Source: RUG14871 sp045539425
GTDB taxonomy: Bacteria > Bacillota_I > Bacilli_A > Erysipelotrichales > Erysipelotrichaceae
NCBI GenBank assembly: GCA_045539425.1
Contig: JAZQFH010000038.1
Location: forward strand, 1-64,000
Direction of reading: 5' to 3'
Length of the DNA: 64,000 nt
Below are positions 25,426 through 33,563 of the stretch, piece after piece. Below the pieces are notes generated by a model that made no database searches, was not told the origin of the DNA, and worked only from the letters and a program-made list of their open reading frames with translations. A program made the position numbers and the translations under genes. Positions within the stretch are counted from its first letter, which is position 1, and each line of letters begins with the position of its first letter.

Positions 25426-26304
25426 TTAATTTCCGGCAATCCGGCCGTAGGTTTCCTCCCGTCTGTCACGGAAGAGACCCCAGGCGGTCCGTTCTGATTT
25501 AAGTTCATCCAGATCATACGTGTAAAGCAGTACTTCCTCTTTGTCTCTGGAAGCACTCACGACGATTTCCCCCGTCGCATCCGTCAGGAAGGAAGAGCCG
25601 TAGAAGTTCAGCGAAGAGGTCTGGTTGTTATTCTCCCTGCAAGGTGTAACATCCTCCAGCCCGATGCGGTTGGCAGCTGCCACCGGCATAAGATTGCAGG
25701 CGGAATGTCCCTGCATGGCACGTCTCCAGTGCGGCATGGAATCCACTTCCAGAATCGGTTCGGAGCCGATGGCTGTCGGATAGAGGATGATCTCCGCTCC
25801 GTTCAGTGCCAGACACCGTGCCGTTTCCGGGAACCACTGATCCCAGCAGATGCCGACACCGATCTTGCCGTATGCCGTATCGAAGACTTTGAAGCCCGTG
25901 TTGCCCGGCGTAAAGTAGAACTTTTCCTGATAGAAGTGGTCATCCGGAATATGCGTCTTGCGGTAGACCCCGAGGCACTCGCCATTCGCATCGATCATGG
26001 CAACACTGTTATAGGGAACATTTCCGTCCAGCTCATAGAAACTGACAGGCAGTACCACATGCAGCTCTCTGGCCAGACGCATTCCCATCAGGACGGAAGG
26101 ATGTTCATTCAGCGGTTTGGCATATTCATAGTATTCATAGCGCTTTTCCTGGCAGAAGTACCAGCGGTCGAATAATTCCGGCAGTAAAATCACGTTCGCG
26201 CCTTTTGCGGCAAGCTCACGGATGTATTTCTCTGCCTTGCATAAATTCTTTTGCTGTTCCTTTTCGCACTTCATCTGCACTAAGCCAATCGTTACCTTAC
26301 GCAT
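25426..26304 (-). CDS. aguB: N-carbamoylputrescine amidase
   Basis: 292-residue carbon-nitrogen hydrolase that converts N-carbamoylputrescine to putrescine, CO2 and ammonia. The catalytic triad is Glu43 (ILLPELFDRWYFCQ), Lys116 (GVYRKTHIPDD) and Cys153 (GVGICWDQWFPE). The segment PELFDRWYFCQE and the FYFTPGNTGF loop match the AguB subgroup rather than other nitrilases. It is the last gene of the Pot transporter unit, so putrescine made here joins an imported polyamine pool. Agmatine deiminase, which would supply the substrate, is not in the window. Confidence 0.9.
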   Translation of the reverse strand: MRKVTIGLVQMKCEKEQQKNLCKAEKYIRELAAKGANVILLPELFDRWYFCQEKRYEYYEYAKPLNEHPSVLMGMRLARELHVVLPVSFYELDGNVPYNSVAMIDANGECLGVYRKTHIPDDHFYQEKFYFTPGNTGFKVFDTAYGKIGVGICWDQWFPETARCLALNGAEIILYPTAIGSEPILEVDSMPHWRRAMQGHSACNLMPVAAANRIGLEDVTPCRENNNQTSSLNFYGSSFLTDATGEIVVSASRDKEEVLLYTYDLDELKSERTAWGLFRDRREETYGRIAGN

Positions 26305-26322
26305 ATTGTTTCTCCTCTTTGA

Positions 26323-26348
26323 AATATGACACCCGAAGGTGTCATATT
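26323..26348 (-). other. Hairpin between potD and aguB
   Basis: Eleven-base-pair perfect stem (26323-26333 with 26338-26348) with a TTCG loop on the minus strand. There is no proper T-run after it, and the aguB ribosome site GAGGAG follows directly. It is better seen as an mRNA-stabilising or processing element than a terminator. Confidence 0.6.
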
Positions 26349-26368
26349 CTTTTCTTTTATTATCTGAA

Positions 26369-27451
26369 TTAGTTGAACATGACCTGGTTCCAGAGTTCGG
26401 CCAGTCTTGTCTTTAAGATGTTGTCATCATGATATTCTTCATCGAGTTCATAGCCGACTCTCGGTTTGTAGGCGTTGATGCCTGCGAATTCCGTTTCGGA
26501 CAGTTCATCGATGACACTCTGAACATCGGAAGTATAGCCGACATATAAGGAGTTGGCTTTGGCGACTTCCGGTTCGAGGCAGAAGTTGATCCAGGCATGA
26601 GCCAGTTTCTGGCTTGTGGATGTGGACGGGATGCACATGGCGTCACTCCAGACGTTTGTGCCCTGTTTCGGTTCATAGTATCCCATGTCTTCGTTTTCGC
26701 TCATGATGTAAGTTGCGGCACCGCTGTATGCGACAGCCAGTGTCTTTTCACCGTTGATCATGATGTCGTTGACTTCGTCTGTGACATATGCCGGGTTCAT
26801 TGTCTTCTTCTGCTGTAAGAGCCATTCGTAGGCTTTCTGAATGTTTTCTTCGTTATTGTCGTTGACGGAGAAGCCTAACGCCTTGATGGCCGGCAGGAAG
26901 TTGTCTCTGTCCGCATTGTACATGCAGATCTCTCCTGCATATTTTGTGTCAAGCAGGATGTTCCAGCCTTTTTCTTCCAGTTCCGCTTCCGTGACCTTTG
27001 TCGTATCGTAGACGATACCGATGGAGCCCTGGAAATAAGGAACGGAATAGGCATGAGTCGGGTCATAGTCCGGGGATTTTAAGCCGTCTGCCAGGTTGCC
27101 CAGGTTTGTGATGAGGCTGAGATCCAGCGGCTGAATCATGTTTTCCTTGATCAGACGTTCGACCATGTAGTCGGACGGAACGATGATGTCGTATTTGTCA
27201 CCGCCGACAATGGCTGTATACATTTCTTCGTTGGAGTCAAATGTCTTGTAGAAGACCTTGACATTGTATCTGTTTTCGAATTCAGCGATATTGGCTTCAT
27301 CGATATATTCGCCCCAGTTAAAGACATATAATTCATTGGTTCCGAATTCCGCAATCGGATCGAAATCCTTGTTGCCCTCTTCTTTCTTGCCGCAGCCTGT
27401 GAAAGTGCAGAGCAGTAAGACACTTAAGAGTAATACCATTAATTTTTTCAT
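26369..27451 (-). CDS. potD: Spermidine/putrescine-binding lipoprotein
   Basis: 360 residues. A lipoprotein signal peptide (KKLMVLLLSVLLLCTFTGCG) puts the lipidated Cys at residue 20. The mature protein is a type II periplasmic-binding fold with PotD landmarks: LYVFNWGEYIDEANIAEFE, VPSDYMVERLIKE, and YSVPYFQGSIGIVYDT. It captures polyamines outside the membrane and delivers them to PotBC. Its ATG overlaps the potC stop by four bases. The order potA-B-C-D in this unit is standard. Confidence 0.94.
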   Translation of the reverse strand: MKKLMVLLLSVLLLCTFTGCGKKEEGNKDFDPIAEFGTNELYVFNWGEYIDEANIAEFENRYNVKVFYKTFDSNEEMYTAIVGGDKYDIIVPSDYMVERLIKENMIQPLDLSLITNLGNLADGLKSPDYDPTHAYSVPYFQGSIGIVYDTTKVTEAELEEKGWNILLDTKYAGEICMYNADRDNFLPAIKALGFSVNDNNEENIQKAYEWLLQQKKTMNPAYVTDEVNDIMINGEKTLAVAYSGAATYIMSENEDMGYYEPKQGTNVWSDAMCIPSTSTSQKLAHAWINFCLEPEVAKANSLYVGYTSDVQSVIDELSETEFAGINAYKPRVGYELDEEYHDDNILKTRLAELWNQVMFN

Positions 27452-28248
27452 TGTGCAATCTCCTTTAATTTTTTCTTTTCCTTTACCATTGGTACCACAT
27501 TGACGATAATCAGTACCACCGTAACAATCACTACGATAATCGTAGAGAGCGCGTTGATCGTCGGATTGATCCGCTTGATCGAAGAGTAGACATAGATGGC
27601 GATATTGCTCACTTTCGGTCCCGATGTGAAGAAACTGATCACGAAATCATCGAAACTCATGGTGAAGGCAATCAGAGCTCCGGAAACAATGCTTCCCTTG
27701 AGCTGTGGAATAATAACCTTGGTCAAAGCCTGCAGCGGTGTTGCCCCGAGGTCCAGTGCCGCTTCCGCCAGATTGTCATCCAGCTGGCGCAGACGCGGCA
27801 TTACGCTTAGAATCACATACGGAATACAGAAGGAGATGTGCGCCAATAGAATGGTGAAGAATCCCTTCTCGATATTCAGCGATGTGAATAACAACATGAA
27901 TCCGATCGCCGTGACGATATCCGGATTCATCATCGGAATGTCATTGATCTGCAGAACGATGGCACGCAGGATCTTGTTGCTCTTGCTTAAGCCGATCGCC
28001 GTCAGGGTTCCGATGATCGTGGAGACCACCGTGGCAATAACCGCAATGATCACCGTATAGTAAATGGCTTCGCGGATGGATCTCGATTCGAACATCTTCT
28101 GATACCACTGCAGTGAGAAGCCGGTAAACTTGGTCAGGCTCTTCGATTGATTGAAACTGAAGAGCATCACGTAGAAGATTGGGACATAGAAGAACAGCAT
28201 GACGAGCCAGACATAGCTCTTGGAAAGGAATCTGGACAGTTTGTTCAT
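27448..28248 (-). CDS. potC: Spermidine/putrescine ABC transporter permease PotC
   Basis: 266 residues with six membrane helices. The N-terminus is YVWLVMLFFYVPIFYVMLFSF, and the EAA loop that docks on the ATPase is AEAALDLGATPLQALTKVIIPQLKG. LPQM-like PotC wording and length match the family. Its ATG shares one base with the potB stop, so translation is coupled. Confidence 0.94.
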   Translation of the reverse strand: MNKLSRFLSKSYVWLVMLFFYVPIFYVMLFSFNQSKSLTKFTGFSLQWYQKMFESRSIREAIYYTVIIAVIATVVSTIIGTLTAIGLSKSNKILRAIVLQINDIPMMNPDIVTAIGFMLLFTSLNIEKGFFTILLAHISFCIPYVILSVMPRLRQLDDNLAEAALDLGATPLQALTKVIIPQLKGSIVSGALIAFTMSFDDFVISFFTSGPKVSNIAIYVYSSIKRINPTINALSTIIVVIVTVVLIIVNVVPMVKEKKKLKEIAQ

Positions 28249-29030
28249 TATTCTTCCCCTCCCGTCTTCTTATCGATCTTCTTGGTAATATACATGGAGG
28301 CAATGATCGTCAGTGCCATGATCAGAGAGATCGCACTGCCGTAGTTCCAGTTGCCTACCGAGATAAAGTAGTTTTCAATCAGGTTGCCGATTAAGACGTA
28401 TTCCCCGCCTCCCAGAAGCTTCGGAATAAAGAAGCTTGAGACTGCCGGCAAAAATACCAGAGTGATTCCCGAAATCACGCCGCTCATGGAAAGCGGAAGC
28501 GTGACTCTTAGGAATGTCTCCACTTCATTGGCTCCCAGATCCTTGGCTGCCGTCAATAGATTCCGATCCAGCTTGCTTAAAGACGTATGAATCTGCAGGA
28601 TCATAAACGGCAGGAAGTTGTAGACCATACCGATCATGACGTTGATCTGCGAATCGAAGCTGAAGTAGGACAGGATTCCCTTCCAGGAATACGTACGGAT
28701 CAGCATGTTGATCCACATCGGTAAGGTAATTAACAGAATGAAGAAGTCCTGTTTCTTCTCCGGCATTTCGGCAATCACATACGCTGCCGGATAGCCGATC
28801 AGAACACAGATCACCGTCGTGAAGAAGGCGATCTTCAAGCTTCTCCATAAGACCATCGGGAAGATGGCATCCGAGAAGAACTTGGCAAAGTTCTCCAGGG
28901 TGAAATGGAAGGTGATAATGCTGTTGCCCTCCACCGTGAAGGCGTACAGCAGAATCAGTACCATCGGTAATACGACGAAGGCACTGATCCAGGCGATGTA
29001 GGGCCAGGTTAACTTGGAAAATGTTTTCAT
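28248..29030 (-). CDS. potB: Spermidine/putrescine ABC transporter permease PotB
   Basis: 260 residues with six membrane helices. The N-terminus LTWPYIAWISAFVVLPMVLI and the EAA loop LTAAKDLGANEVETFLRVTL match PotB. It pairs with PotC to form the transmembrane channel. It lies 4 bases after potA. Confidence 0.94.
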   Translation of the reverse strand: MKTFSKLTWPYIAWISAFVVLPMVLILLYAFTVEGNSIITFHFTLENFAKFFSDAIFPMVLWRSLKIAFFTTVICVLIGYPAAYVIAEMPEKKQDFFILLITLPMWINMLIRTYSWKGILSYFSFDSQINVMIGMVYNFLPFMILQIHTSLSKLDRNLLTAAKDLGANEVETFLRVTLPLSMSGVISGITLVFLPAVSSFFIPKLLGGGEYVLIGNLIENYFISVGNWNYGSAISLIMALTIIASMYITKKIDKKTGGEE

Positions 29031-29034
29031 GTTC

Positions 29035-30603
29035 CTAGAACCCCATCTTGCTCATGACATGGATGCTTTCCGGTTCGATCAGCAGGTCGACCTTTCTGCC
29101 GACTTCCACGTTCTTGGTCGTATGGACCTTGAACTCGCGACCCTGAACCGCGTAAGTAATCTTATAATCGCCTTCCGTGATATTCTCTTCATCGAAGTCA
29201 TAAATGACATCGTAGATTTCAATCGGCTTGCCTGTTTCCAGATCCCAGGCTTCCGCTTTTGCCCAGATACATAAGTCCGTATCCAGAGCGATGCTTTCCT
29301 TTAATTCATCCACCGTGATGAAGAAGTCGAATGCGGCAACGCCGACACCCTGCTTGTCATCTTCCGTGAATTTCGGTTCGAGCACAAATGCCTTGATGGT
29401 GATCTTTGTCCCCTTGGCTGTACCGAAGGTGACATCGTATGTTCCGGGTTCTTCCGGAATGCTGTATTCCACTGTCTTTAAGGACAGGAATTCGTCTTCC
29501 TCATCCCACGCCTGGGCATTGGCTCTCGCGATCACTTCCGTGTCGCTCAGCTTGCTGACGTCCTCTAAGTCCATATAGAAGTCGTTGGCGGAGATCTTTT
29601 CATTGGCTTCGGCATTGAAGAGGTCATGGTTATCGATGACGTGCATCGTGACCGTCTTGGAAGTACCGGAGCTTGTCTGGACCGTCACTTCATTGTGGAT
29701 CCCCTTGAACAGGACGAATTTGACTTCTCCCGGGATCGTTCCCTTGCCTCTGGCCACGATTTCAAGGTCTTCCGGACGGATCATGACATCCACCGGTTCA
29801 TTGCGCTTGAAGCCGTGATCGACACAGGCGTAATCCTTGTCATCGAAATTGACGAGGTAGTCATCCTTCATGACGCCGTCGAAGATATTGCTTTCCCCGA
29901 TAAAGTGGGCAACGTATTCGTTGATCGGCTCATTGTAGATTTCCGTCGGTGTTCCGATCTGCTGGATGATGCCGTCTTTCATGACGACGATCTTGTCGGA
30001 CATCGTTAAGGCTTCTTCCTGGTCATGGGTGACGAAGATGAATGTGATGCCGACTTCCTGCTGGATTCTCTTTAATTCATACTGCATTTCCTTGCGCAGT
30101 GCCTTGTCCAATGCACTCAGCGGTTCATCCAGTAAGAGGACGTACGGTTCGTTGACTAAAGCTCTCGCAATGGCAACACGCTGCTGCTGACCGCCGGAAA
30201 GCAGGTTGACGTCTCTGTCCCCGTATCCTTCCAGTCCAATCAGAGATAACATACGGTTGACTTTCTGCTCGATGACGTCCTTGGAAGTCTTCTTGAGTTT
30301 TAAGCCGAAGGCGATGTTGTCATAGACATTCAGATGCGGGAAGAGTGCGTATTTCTGGAACACCGTGTTTACTTCACGCTTGTAAGCCGGTACTTTGGAA
30401 ATATCTTCCCCGTCAAAGATGACTTCTCCTTCATCCGCATCGAGGAATCCTCCCAAAATCCGTAACAGTGTCGTCTTGCCGCAGCCGGACGGACCGAGAA
30501 GCGTGACGAATTCGTTTTCGTAGATGTCCAGGTTGATGCCCTTCAGTACGACGTTTCCGTCAAAGGACTTGACGATGTTGCGGAATTCAATTAATTTCTT
30601 CAT
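29035..30603 (-). CDS. potA: Spermidine/putrescine ABC transporter ATPase PotA with a long C-terminal extension
   Basis: 522 residues, against about 350-380 for typical PotA. Residues 1-240 are a standard ABC domain: Walker A GPSGCGKTT (near 38), signature LSGGQQQR (near 136), Walker B LLLDEPLSALD. A TOBE-like segment begins near DVMIRPEDLEIV (about 272). It is split by roughly 150 extra residues holding two related units, one around ANAQAWDEEDE and one around AKAEAWDLETG, each followed by a beta-rich stretch. The chain ends VDLLIEPESIHVM, which completes the TOBE pattern. The ATPase powers polyamine import; the insertion may sense a ligand or partner. Confidence 0.92.
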   Translation of the reverse strand: MKKLIEFRNIVKSFDGNVVLKGINLDIYENEFVTLLGPSGCGKTTLLRILGGFLDADEGEVIFDGEDISKVPAYKREVNTVFQKYALFPHLNVYDNIAFGLKLKKTSKDVIEQKVNRMLSLIGLEGYGDRDVNLLSGGQQQRVAIARALVNEPYVLLLDEPLSALDKALRKEMQYELKRIQQEVGITFIFVTHDQEEALTMSDKIVVMKDGIIQQIGTPTEIYNEPINEYVAHFIGESNIFDGVMKDDYLVNFDDKDYACVDHGFKRNEPVDVMIRPEDLEIVARGKGTIPGEVKFVLFKGIHNEVTVQTSSGTSKTVTMHVIDNHDLFNAEANEKISANDFYMDLEDVSKLSDTEVIARANAQAWDEEDEFLSLKTVEYSIPEEPGTYDVTFGTAKGTKITIKAFVLEPKFTEDDKQGVGVAAFDFFITVDELKESIALDTDLCIWAKAEAWDLETGKPIEIYDVIYDFDEENITEGDYKITYAVQGREFKVHTTKNVEVGRKVDLLIEPESIHVMSKMGF

Positions 30604-30616
30604 AATTCTACCCCTT

Positions 30617-31156
30617 TTAGAATACCGGTGGAGTTGAGATCCACAGGATTTTGGCTATGCTCTTGCCGTTGTTGACTAAGCAGTGGCGGAAGTCGCCTTT
30701 GATGTAGAAGGTCTCCCCCTTCTTCACCGTATGGCTGCTTTTTCTTGTCAGATTCATCAGTGTGATCTTTCCCTGCAGGACGTATCCCATCTCTTCTCCC
30801 TCATGGGGAAGGATGATCTGAGAACTTCCATTGGGCTGCAGTTCCAACAGCAGCGGTTCCATCTGATTCTTCTGCGCATTCGGAACCACATACGTAATCG
30901 TCATTTCTTCTTTTTCATCAACGAAATAGTCCTGCTCCGTAAAGACGACTTTCTTCTCGACATCTTCAGAGAAGAATTCCGCCATTGAAACCCCAAGCAC
31001 CTCGACGATATCCTCGAGAGTGGAGATTGACGGAGAAGCAATATTCCGTTCCAGCTGTGAGAGAAATCCCCGGCTCAGTTCCGTTCTTGAAGCGAGTTCC
31101 TCAAGCGTCAGTCCGTTCTTCATTCTCAGCTGTTTCAGTCGTTTTCCGAGATCCAT
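30617..31156 (-). CDS. XRE-cupin regulator of the polyamine unit (PuuR-like)
   Basis: 179 residues: an N-terminal XRE HTH (LTLEELASRTELSRGFLSQLE, about 16-36) and a C-terminal cupin (about 105-178, with LPHEGEEMGYVLQGKI and KGETFYIKGDFRHCLVNNGK). This is the PuuR architecture, which controls polyamine genes by binding a small ligand in the cupin. It is the first gene of the unit, 13 bases before potA, so it probably regulates itself and the transporter. The inverted repeat TTAAC-N5-GTTAA just upstream is a likely operator. Confidence 0.88.
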   Translation of the reverse strand: MDLGKRLKQLRMKNGLTLEELASRTELSRGFLSQLERNIASPSISTLEDIVEVLGVSMAEFFSEDVEKKVVFTEQDYFVDEKEEMTITYVVPNAQKNQMEPLLLELQPNGSSQIILPHEGEEMGYVLQGKITLMNLTRKSSHTVKKGETFYIKGDFRHCLVNNGKSIAKILWISTPPVF

Positions 31157-31184
31157 CTGCGGCTCCTTTCTTGTTTGATATTAC

Positions 31185-31199
31185 TTAACAAAAAGTTAA
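31185..31199. promoter_or_regulatory. Candidate operator of the XRE-cupin regulator
   Basis: Inverted repeat TTAAC-AAAAA-GTTAA, 29 bases before the regulator start and within its AT-rich promoter region. Autoregulation is inferred from position. Confidence 0.45.
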
Positions 31200-31362
31200 A
31201 TTTTATCATTTACGAAATTATTATATTCGTTTTGGCGCACGTTTCAATATCTTTTTGAAAAAAACATGCGATTTCATGATAACCTGCAGAAAACAGGGGA
31301 TAAACTGCACGGAAAAACGGTTTTTCCTTATAATATAATAGGAATATAAAGGAGAATCCCCC

Positions 31363-32079
31363 ATGAAGTTTGTAATCGACGATGCCTTCTTCACCCTCTT
31401 TCCCGATGCCGTGATGGCTGTCTTATGCGTGGAAAACATCAAGGAAGACGCAAAGCTGAGCGAAGAAAAAACAGATGAAATTGCATCTCTTCTGCATGAC
31501 GCGAATCAAGCCGCAGAAAAATATCTGATTTCGGATGTGATTTCCGAAAACCCCGTAGTCGCCTTATGGCGAAGTGCCTATTCCCGCTTCCCCACCAAAA
31601 AAGGAGCCCGCTGCTCCATTGAGGCTTTACTGAAACGTGTATTACATAAAAATCCCGTCGGAAGTATCTCGCCAAGCGTGGATATCACAAATTCCATTTC
31701 CTTAAAGTACGCCTTCCCGATTGGTGCGGAAGACCTCGACACCTTTGCGGGGGATTTGCATCTGGGGATTGCCAAGGGAGATGAGTCCTTTCTGCCGCTG
31801 GGAAGCGAAAAGGAAGAACCGCCGCTCAAAGGCGAAGTCATCTATTATGATGAATCAGGTGCAGTCTGCCGCTGCTGGAACTGGCGCGACGGTGTGCGTA
31901 CATGCGTCACAAAGACGACCACGCGGGAATTCATCATCATGGAATGGCCAAACAGAGAGCGCGAAGAAGAACTGAAATGTGCCCTCAGAGAGCTCAGTGA
32001 ACTCTTGCGGAAATATCTGAATATCACCATACGTTCCTCTGCCGTTTTGAACACCCACGAAAGAGAAATGATATTATAG
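31363..32079 (+). CDS. B3/B4 domain protein
   Basis: 238 residues resembling the B3/B4 domain of phenylalanyl-tRNA synthetase beta chains, found alone in many bacteria. The core runs ALWRSAYSRFPTKKGARCSI, NSISLKYAFPIGAEDLDTFA, then GEVIYYDESGAVCRCWNWRD and TTTREFIIMEW. Standalone members are thought to bind tRNA or free amino acids, with no firm role. AAAGGAG precedes the ATG, and TATAAT lies at 31329-31334. It is a single-gene unit with a terminator after it. Confidence 0.85.
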   Translation: MKFVIDDAFFTLFPDAVMAVLCVENIKEDAKLSEEKTDEIASLLHDANQAAEKYLISDVISENPVVALWRSAYSRFPTKKGARCSIEALLKRVLHKNPVGSISPSVDITNSISLKYAFPIGAEDLDTFAGDLHLGIAKGDESFLPLGSEKEEPPLKGEVIYYDESGAVCRCWNWRDGVRTCVTKTTTREFIIMEWPNREREEELKCALRELSELLRKYLNITIRSSAVLNTHEREMIL

Positions 32080-32141
32080 ATACAGCGGAATCATTGCCAG
32101 TAAATCAGGGAAAGGATGCCGTTGAAAGCTCATTTGAAAAC

Positions 32142-32182
32142 AAAAGAGGCAAGAACTCCGGAAAGGATGAACTGCCTCTTTT
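32142..32182. terminator. Terminator between the B3/B4 gene and the toxin gene
   Basis: Ten-base-pair stem AAAAGAGGCA/TGCCTCTTTT (32142-32151 with 32173-32182) around a 21-base loop. Its A- and T-rich ends could stop transcription from either side. Confidence 0.6.
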
Positions 32183-32229
32183 CATTCGAATTTTGATACT
32201 TGGTCGACTGTTTCAATATACGAAGAAGT

Positions 32230-32541
32230 TTACTTAAACAGATTCTCCACATTACGTTTAGAATAAATGATTCTTGCAATAACGACTCTTTTTGTTTCCT
32301 CTTCGATCCAGTAAAACAGAGTGTAATGATTCACATATACCGTCCTGTACTCTTTCTCAAGTTTTTTTAACGGATGATATACCGGTCTTCCGTAAGGAAA
32401 TTCAGAGAGAGTATCTGCCTTGTTGATAATTGCTTCTGCCAGCCGTTCTGCTGCTTCCGGGTTTGAAAGCTCGGTTGAAATATACAGGACAATTTCCTTC
32501 AGGTCGTCAAAAGCTGTCTGTAGATATTCTATTTGATACAT
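32230..32541 (-). CDS. RelE/ParE-family toxin
   Basis: 103 residues starting YQIEYLQTAFDDLKEIVLYI, with the ParE/RelE core PEAAERLAEAIINKADTLSE, FPYGRPVYHPLKKLEKEYRT and the last strands VNHYTLFYWIEEETKRVVIA. Length and order match the superfamily. ParE members poison gyrase, RelE members cut mRNA on ribosomes; I cannot tell which from sequence. It follows its antitoxin by 4 bases, and the pair is transcribed from a palindromic operator. Confidence 0.9.
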   Translation of the reverse strand: MYQIEYLQTAFDDLKEIVLYISTELSNPEAAERLAEAIINKADTLSEFPYGRPVYHPLKKLEKEYRTVYVNHYTLFYWIEEETKRVVIARIIYSKRNVENLFK

Positions 32542-32545
32542 ACGT

Positions 32546-32812
32546 CTATTTGATTATTTCCTTGATGCTTTTGAGCACCTCTTTCGCGGAATACGTTTTT
32601 TCGCCGATTTTTGCAGCCTTTTCCGCTTCCTTTAGTTTAAAATAGACTTCACTTTCAAATTGCAGATTTTCATAAGCTTCCATGCTCAAAACAACCATAT
32701 CCCCAAATCCGTTCTTCGTCAAAAATACAGGTTCGTTGGTTTCGTGCACTTGATTTGATATTTCCGCAAAATGATTTCTTAAATCAGATACCGGCCGGAT
32801 TTTTTCGCTCAT
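32546..32812 (-). CDS. Phd/YefM-family antitoxin
   Basis: 88 residues from the ATG at 32812, which has TGGAGG before it. The N-terminal Phd/YefM fold is IRPVSDLRNHFAEISNQVHE, followed by PVFLTKNGFGDMVVLSMEAY, a hallmark of the family. The C-terminal half is helical and charged and should wrap the toxin. These proteins also bind the operator to repress their own operon, consistent with the 24-bp palindrome upstream. Confidence 0.92.
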   Translation of the reverse strand: MSEKIRPVSDLRNHFAEISNQVHETNEPVFLTKNGFGDMVVLSMEAYENLQFESEVYFKLKEAEKAAKIGEKTYSAKEVLKSIKEIIK

Positions 32813-32830
32813 AGCTGTACCTCCAAGCAC

Positions 32831-32854
32831 AATTTAGCATAATTATGCTAAATT
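32831..32854. promoter_or_regulatory. 24-bp perfect palindrome, toxin-antitoxin operator
   Basis: The half-site AATTTAGCATAA is followed directly by its exact reverse complement. It lies 19 bases before the antitoxin start. A weak promoter (TTGATA, 17 bases, TAAATT on the minus strand) runs through it. Position and symmetry fit autoregulation by the antitoxin. Confidence 0.8.
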
Positions 32855-32902
32855 ATCAATCGCTATTTACAATTCTTTCCTGTTGTATTCTCCCCACAAA
32901 TC

Positions 32903-32935
32903 AAAAAACCGGATCACTCTTTCCATGAACCGGTT
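32903..32935 (-). terminator. Terminator of the NAD salvage unit
   Basis: AACCGG/CCGGTT stem (32907-32912 with 32930-32935), 17-base loop, followed on the minus strand by a T-run. It lies about 50 bases past the nadD stop. Confidence 0.6.
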
Positions 32936-32984
32936 ATATTCATTCCTTTATACTGATTTTTCAGTTGATTGTATGGAGTGCATG

Positions 32985-33563
32985 TTATATGCCGGAGATT
33001 CTTTTCTTCCGTATTTTTGTGCGAAGTTCAAATACTTTTTTATCGACCATGCCTTTTACCGCTTCAAAATCATCCGGATGAGAACGGATATAGGAAGAAC
33101 TGATCGGGATGTTTTTGAGTTGGATCAGATCGTAATTCTCCTTATTAAACTGCTTCATGTATCTGCGCACTTCCTTCGCATTGACTGGTTCGCGCGGCAG
33201 GATCAGAAAGCGGTAGTTTAGTAATTCCCTGTATTCCTTCCACTCATCAAACTTCACAAGATTATCTCCGCCTAAGACCAGGCAGAACTCATGTTCCGGA
33301 TATTCTTTTTTCAGCTCGCGGAAGAGTTCATAGGTATAGGGAATCTCATTATGCGTGCTGTCTACCTTGATTGTGTCACTCTCATACAGCTTCCATAACG
33401 CAATCCGCTCCTGCACCGGGCTTAAGTCCTGCTTGTGCCAGTAATTTCCCGTCGGAATGACCCACACCTCATCGCAAAGCTCCTGCCTTACGCACGCCCT
33501 TGCGATCCGGACGTGTCCTCTATGGACCGGATCAAAGGAGCCGCAGTAGATGCCGATGCGCAT
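32985..33563 (-). CDS. nadD: Nicotinate-nucleotide adenylyltransferase
   Basis: 192 residues. The nucleotidyltransferase motif GSFDPVHRGHVRIA (HxGH) lies at residues 8-21 and the ISSSYIR motif near residue 160. It makes deamido-NAD from nicotinate mononucleotide and ATP. Its ATG overlaps the nadE TAA (TAATG), so the two are coupled. It is the last gene of the NAD unit. Length and motifs fit NadD better than NMN adenylyltransferases of other types. Confidence 0.92.
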   Translation of the reverse strand: MRIGIYCGSFDPVHRGHVRIARACVRQELCDEVWVIPTGNYWHKQDLSPVQERIALWKLYESDTIKVDSTHNEIPYTYELFRELKKEYPEHEFCLVLGGDNLVKFDEWKEYRELLNYRFLILPREPVNAKEVRRYMKQFNKENYDLIQLKNIPISSSYIRSHPDDFEAVKGMVDKKVFELRTKIRKKRISGI

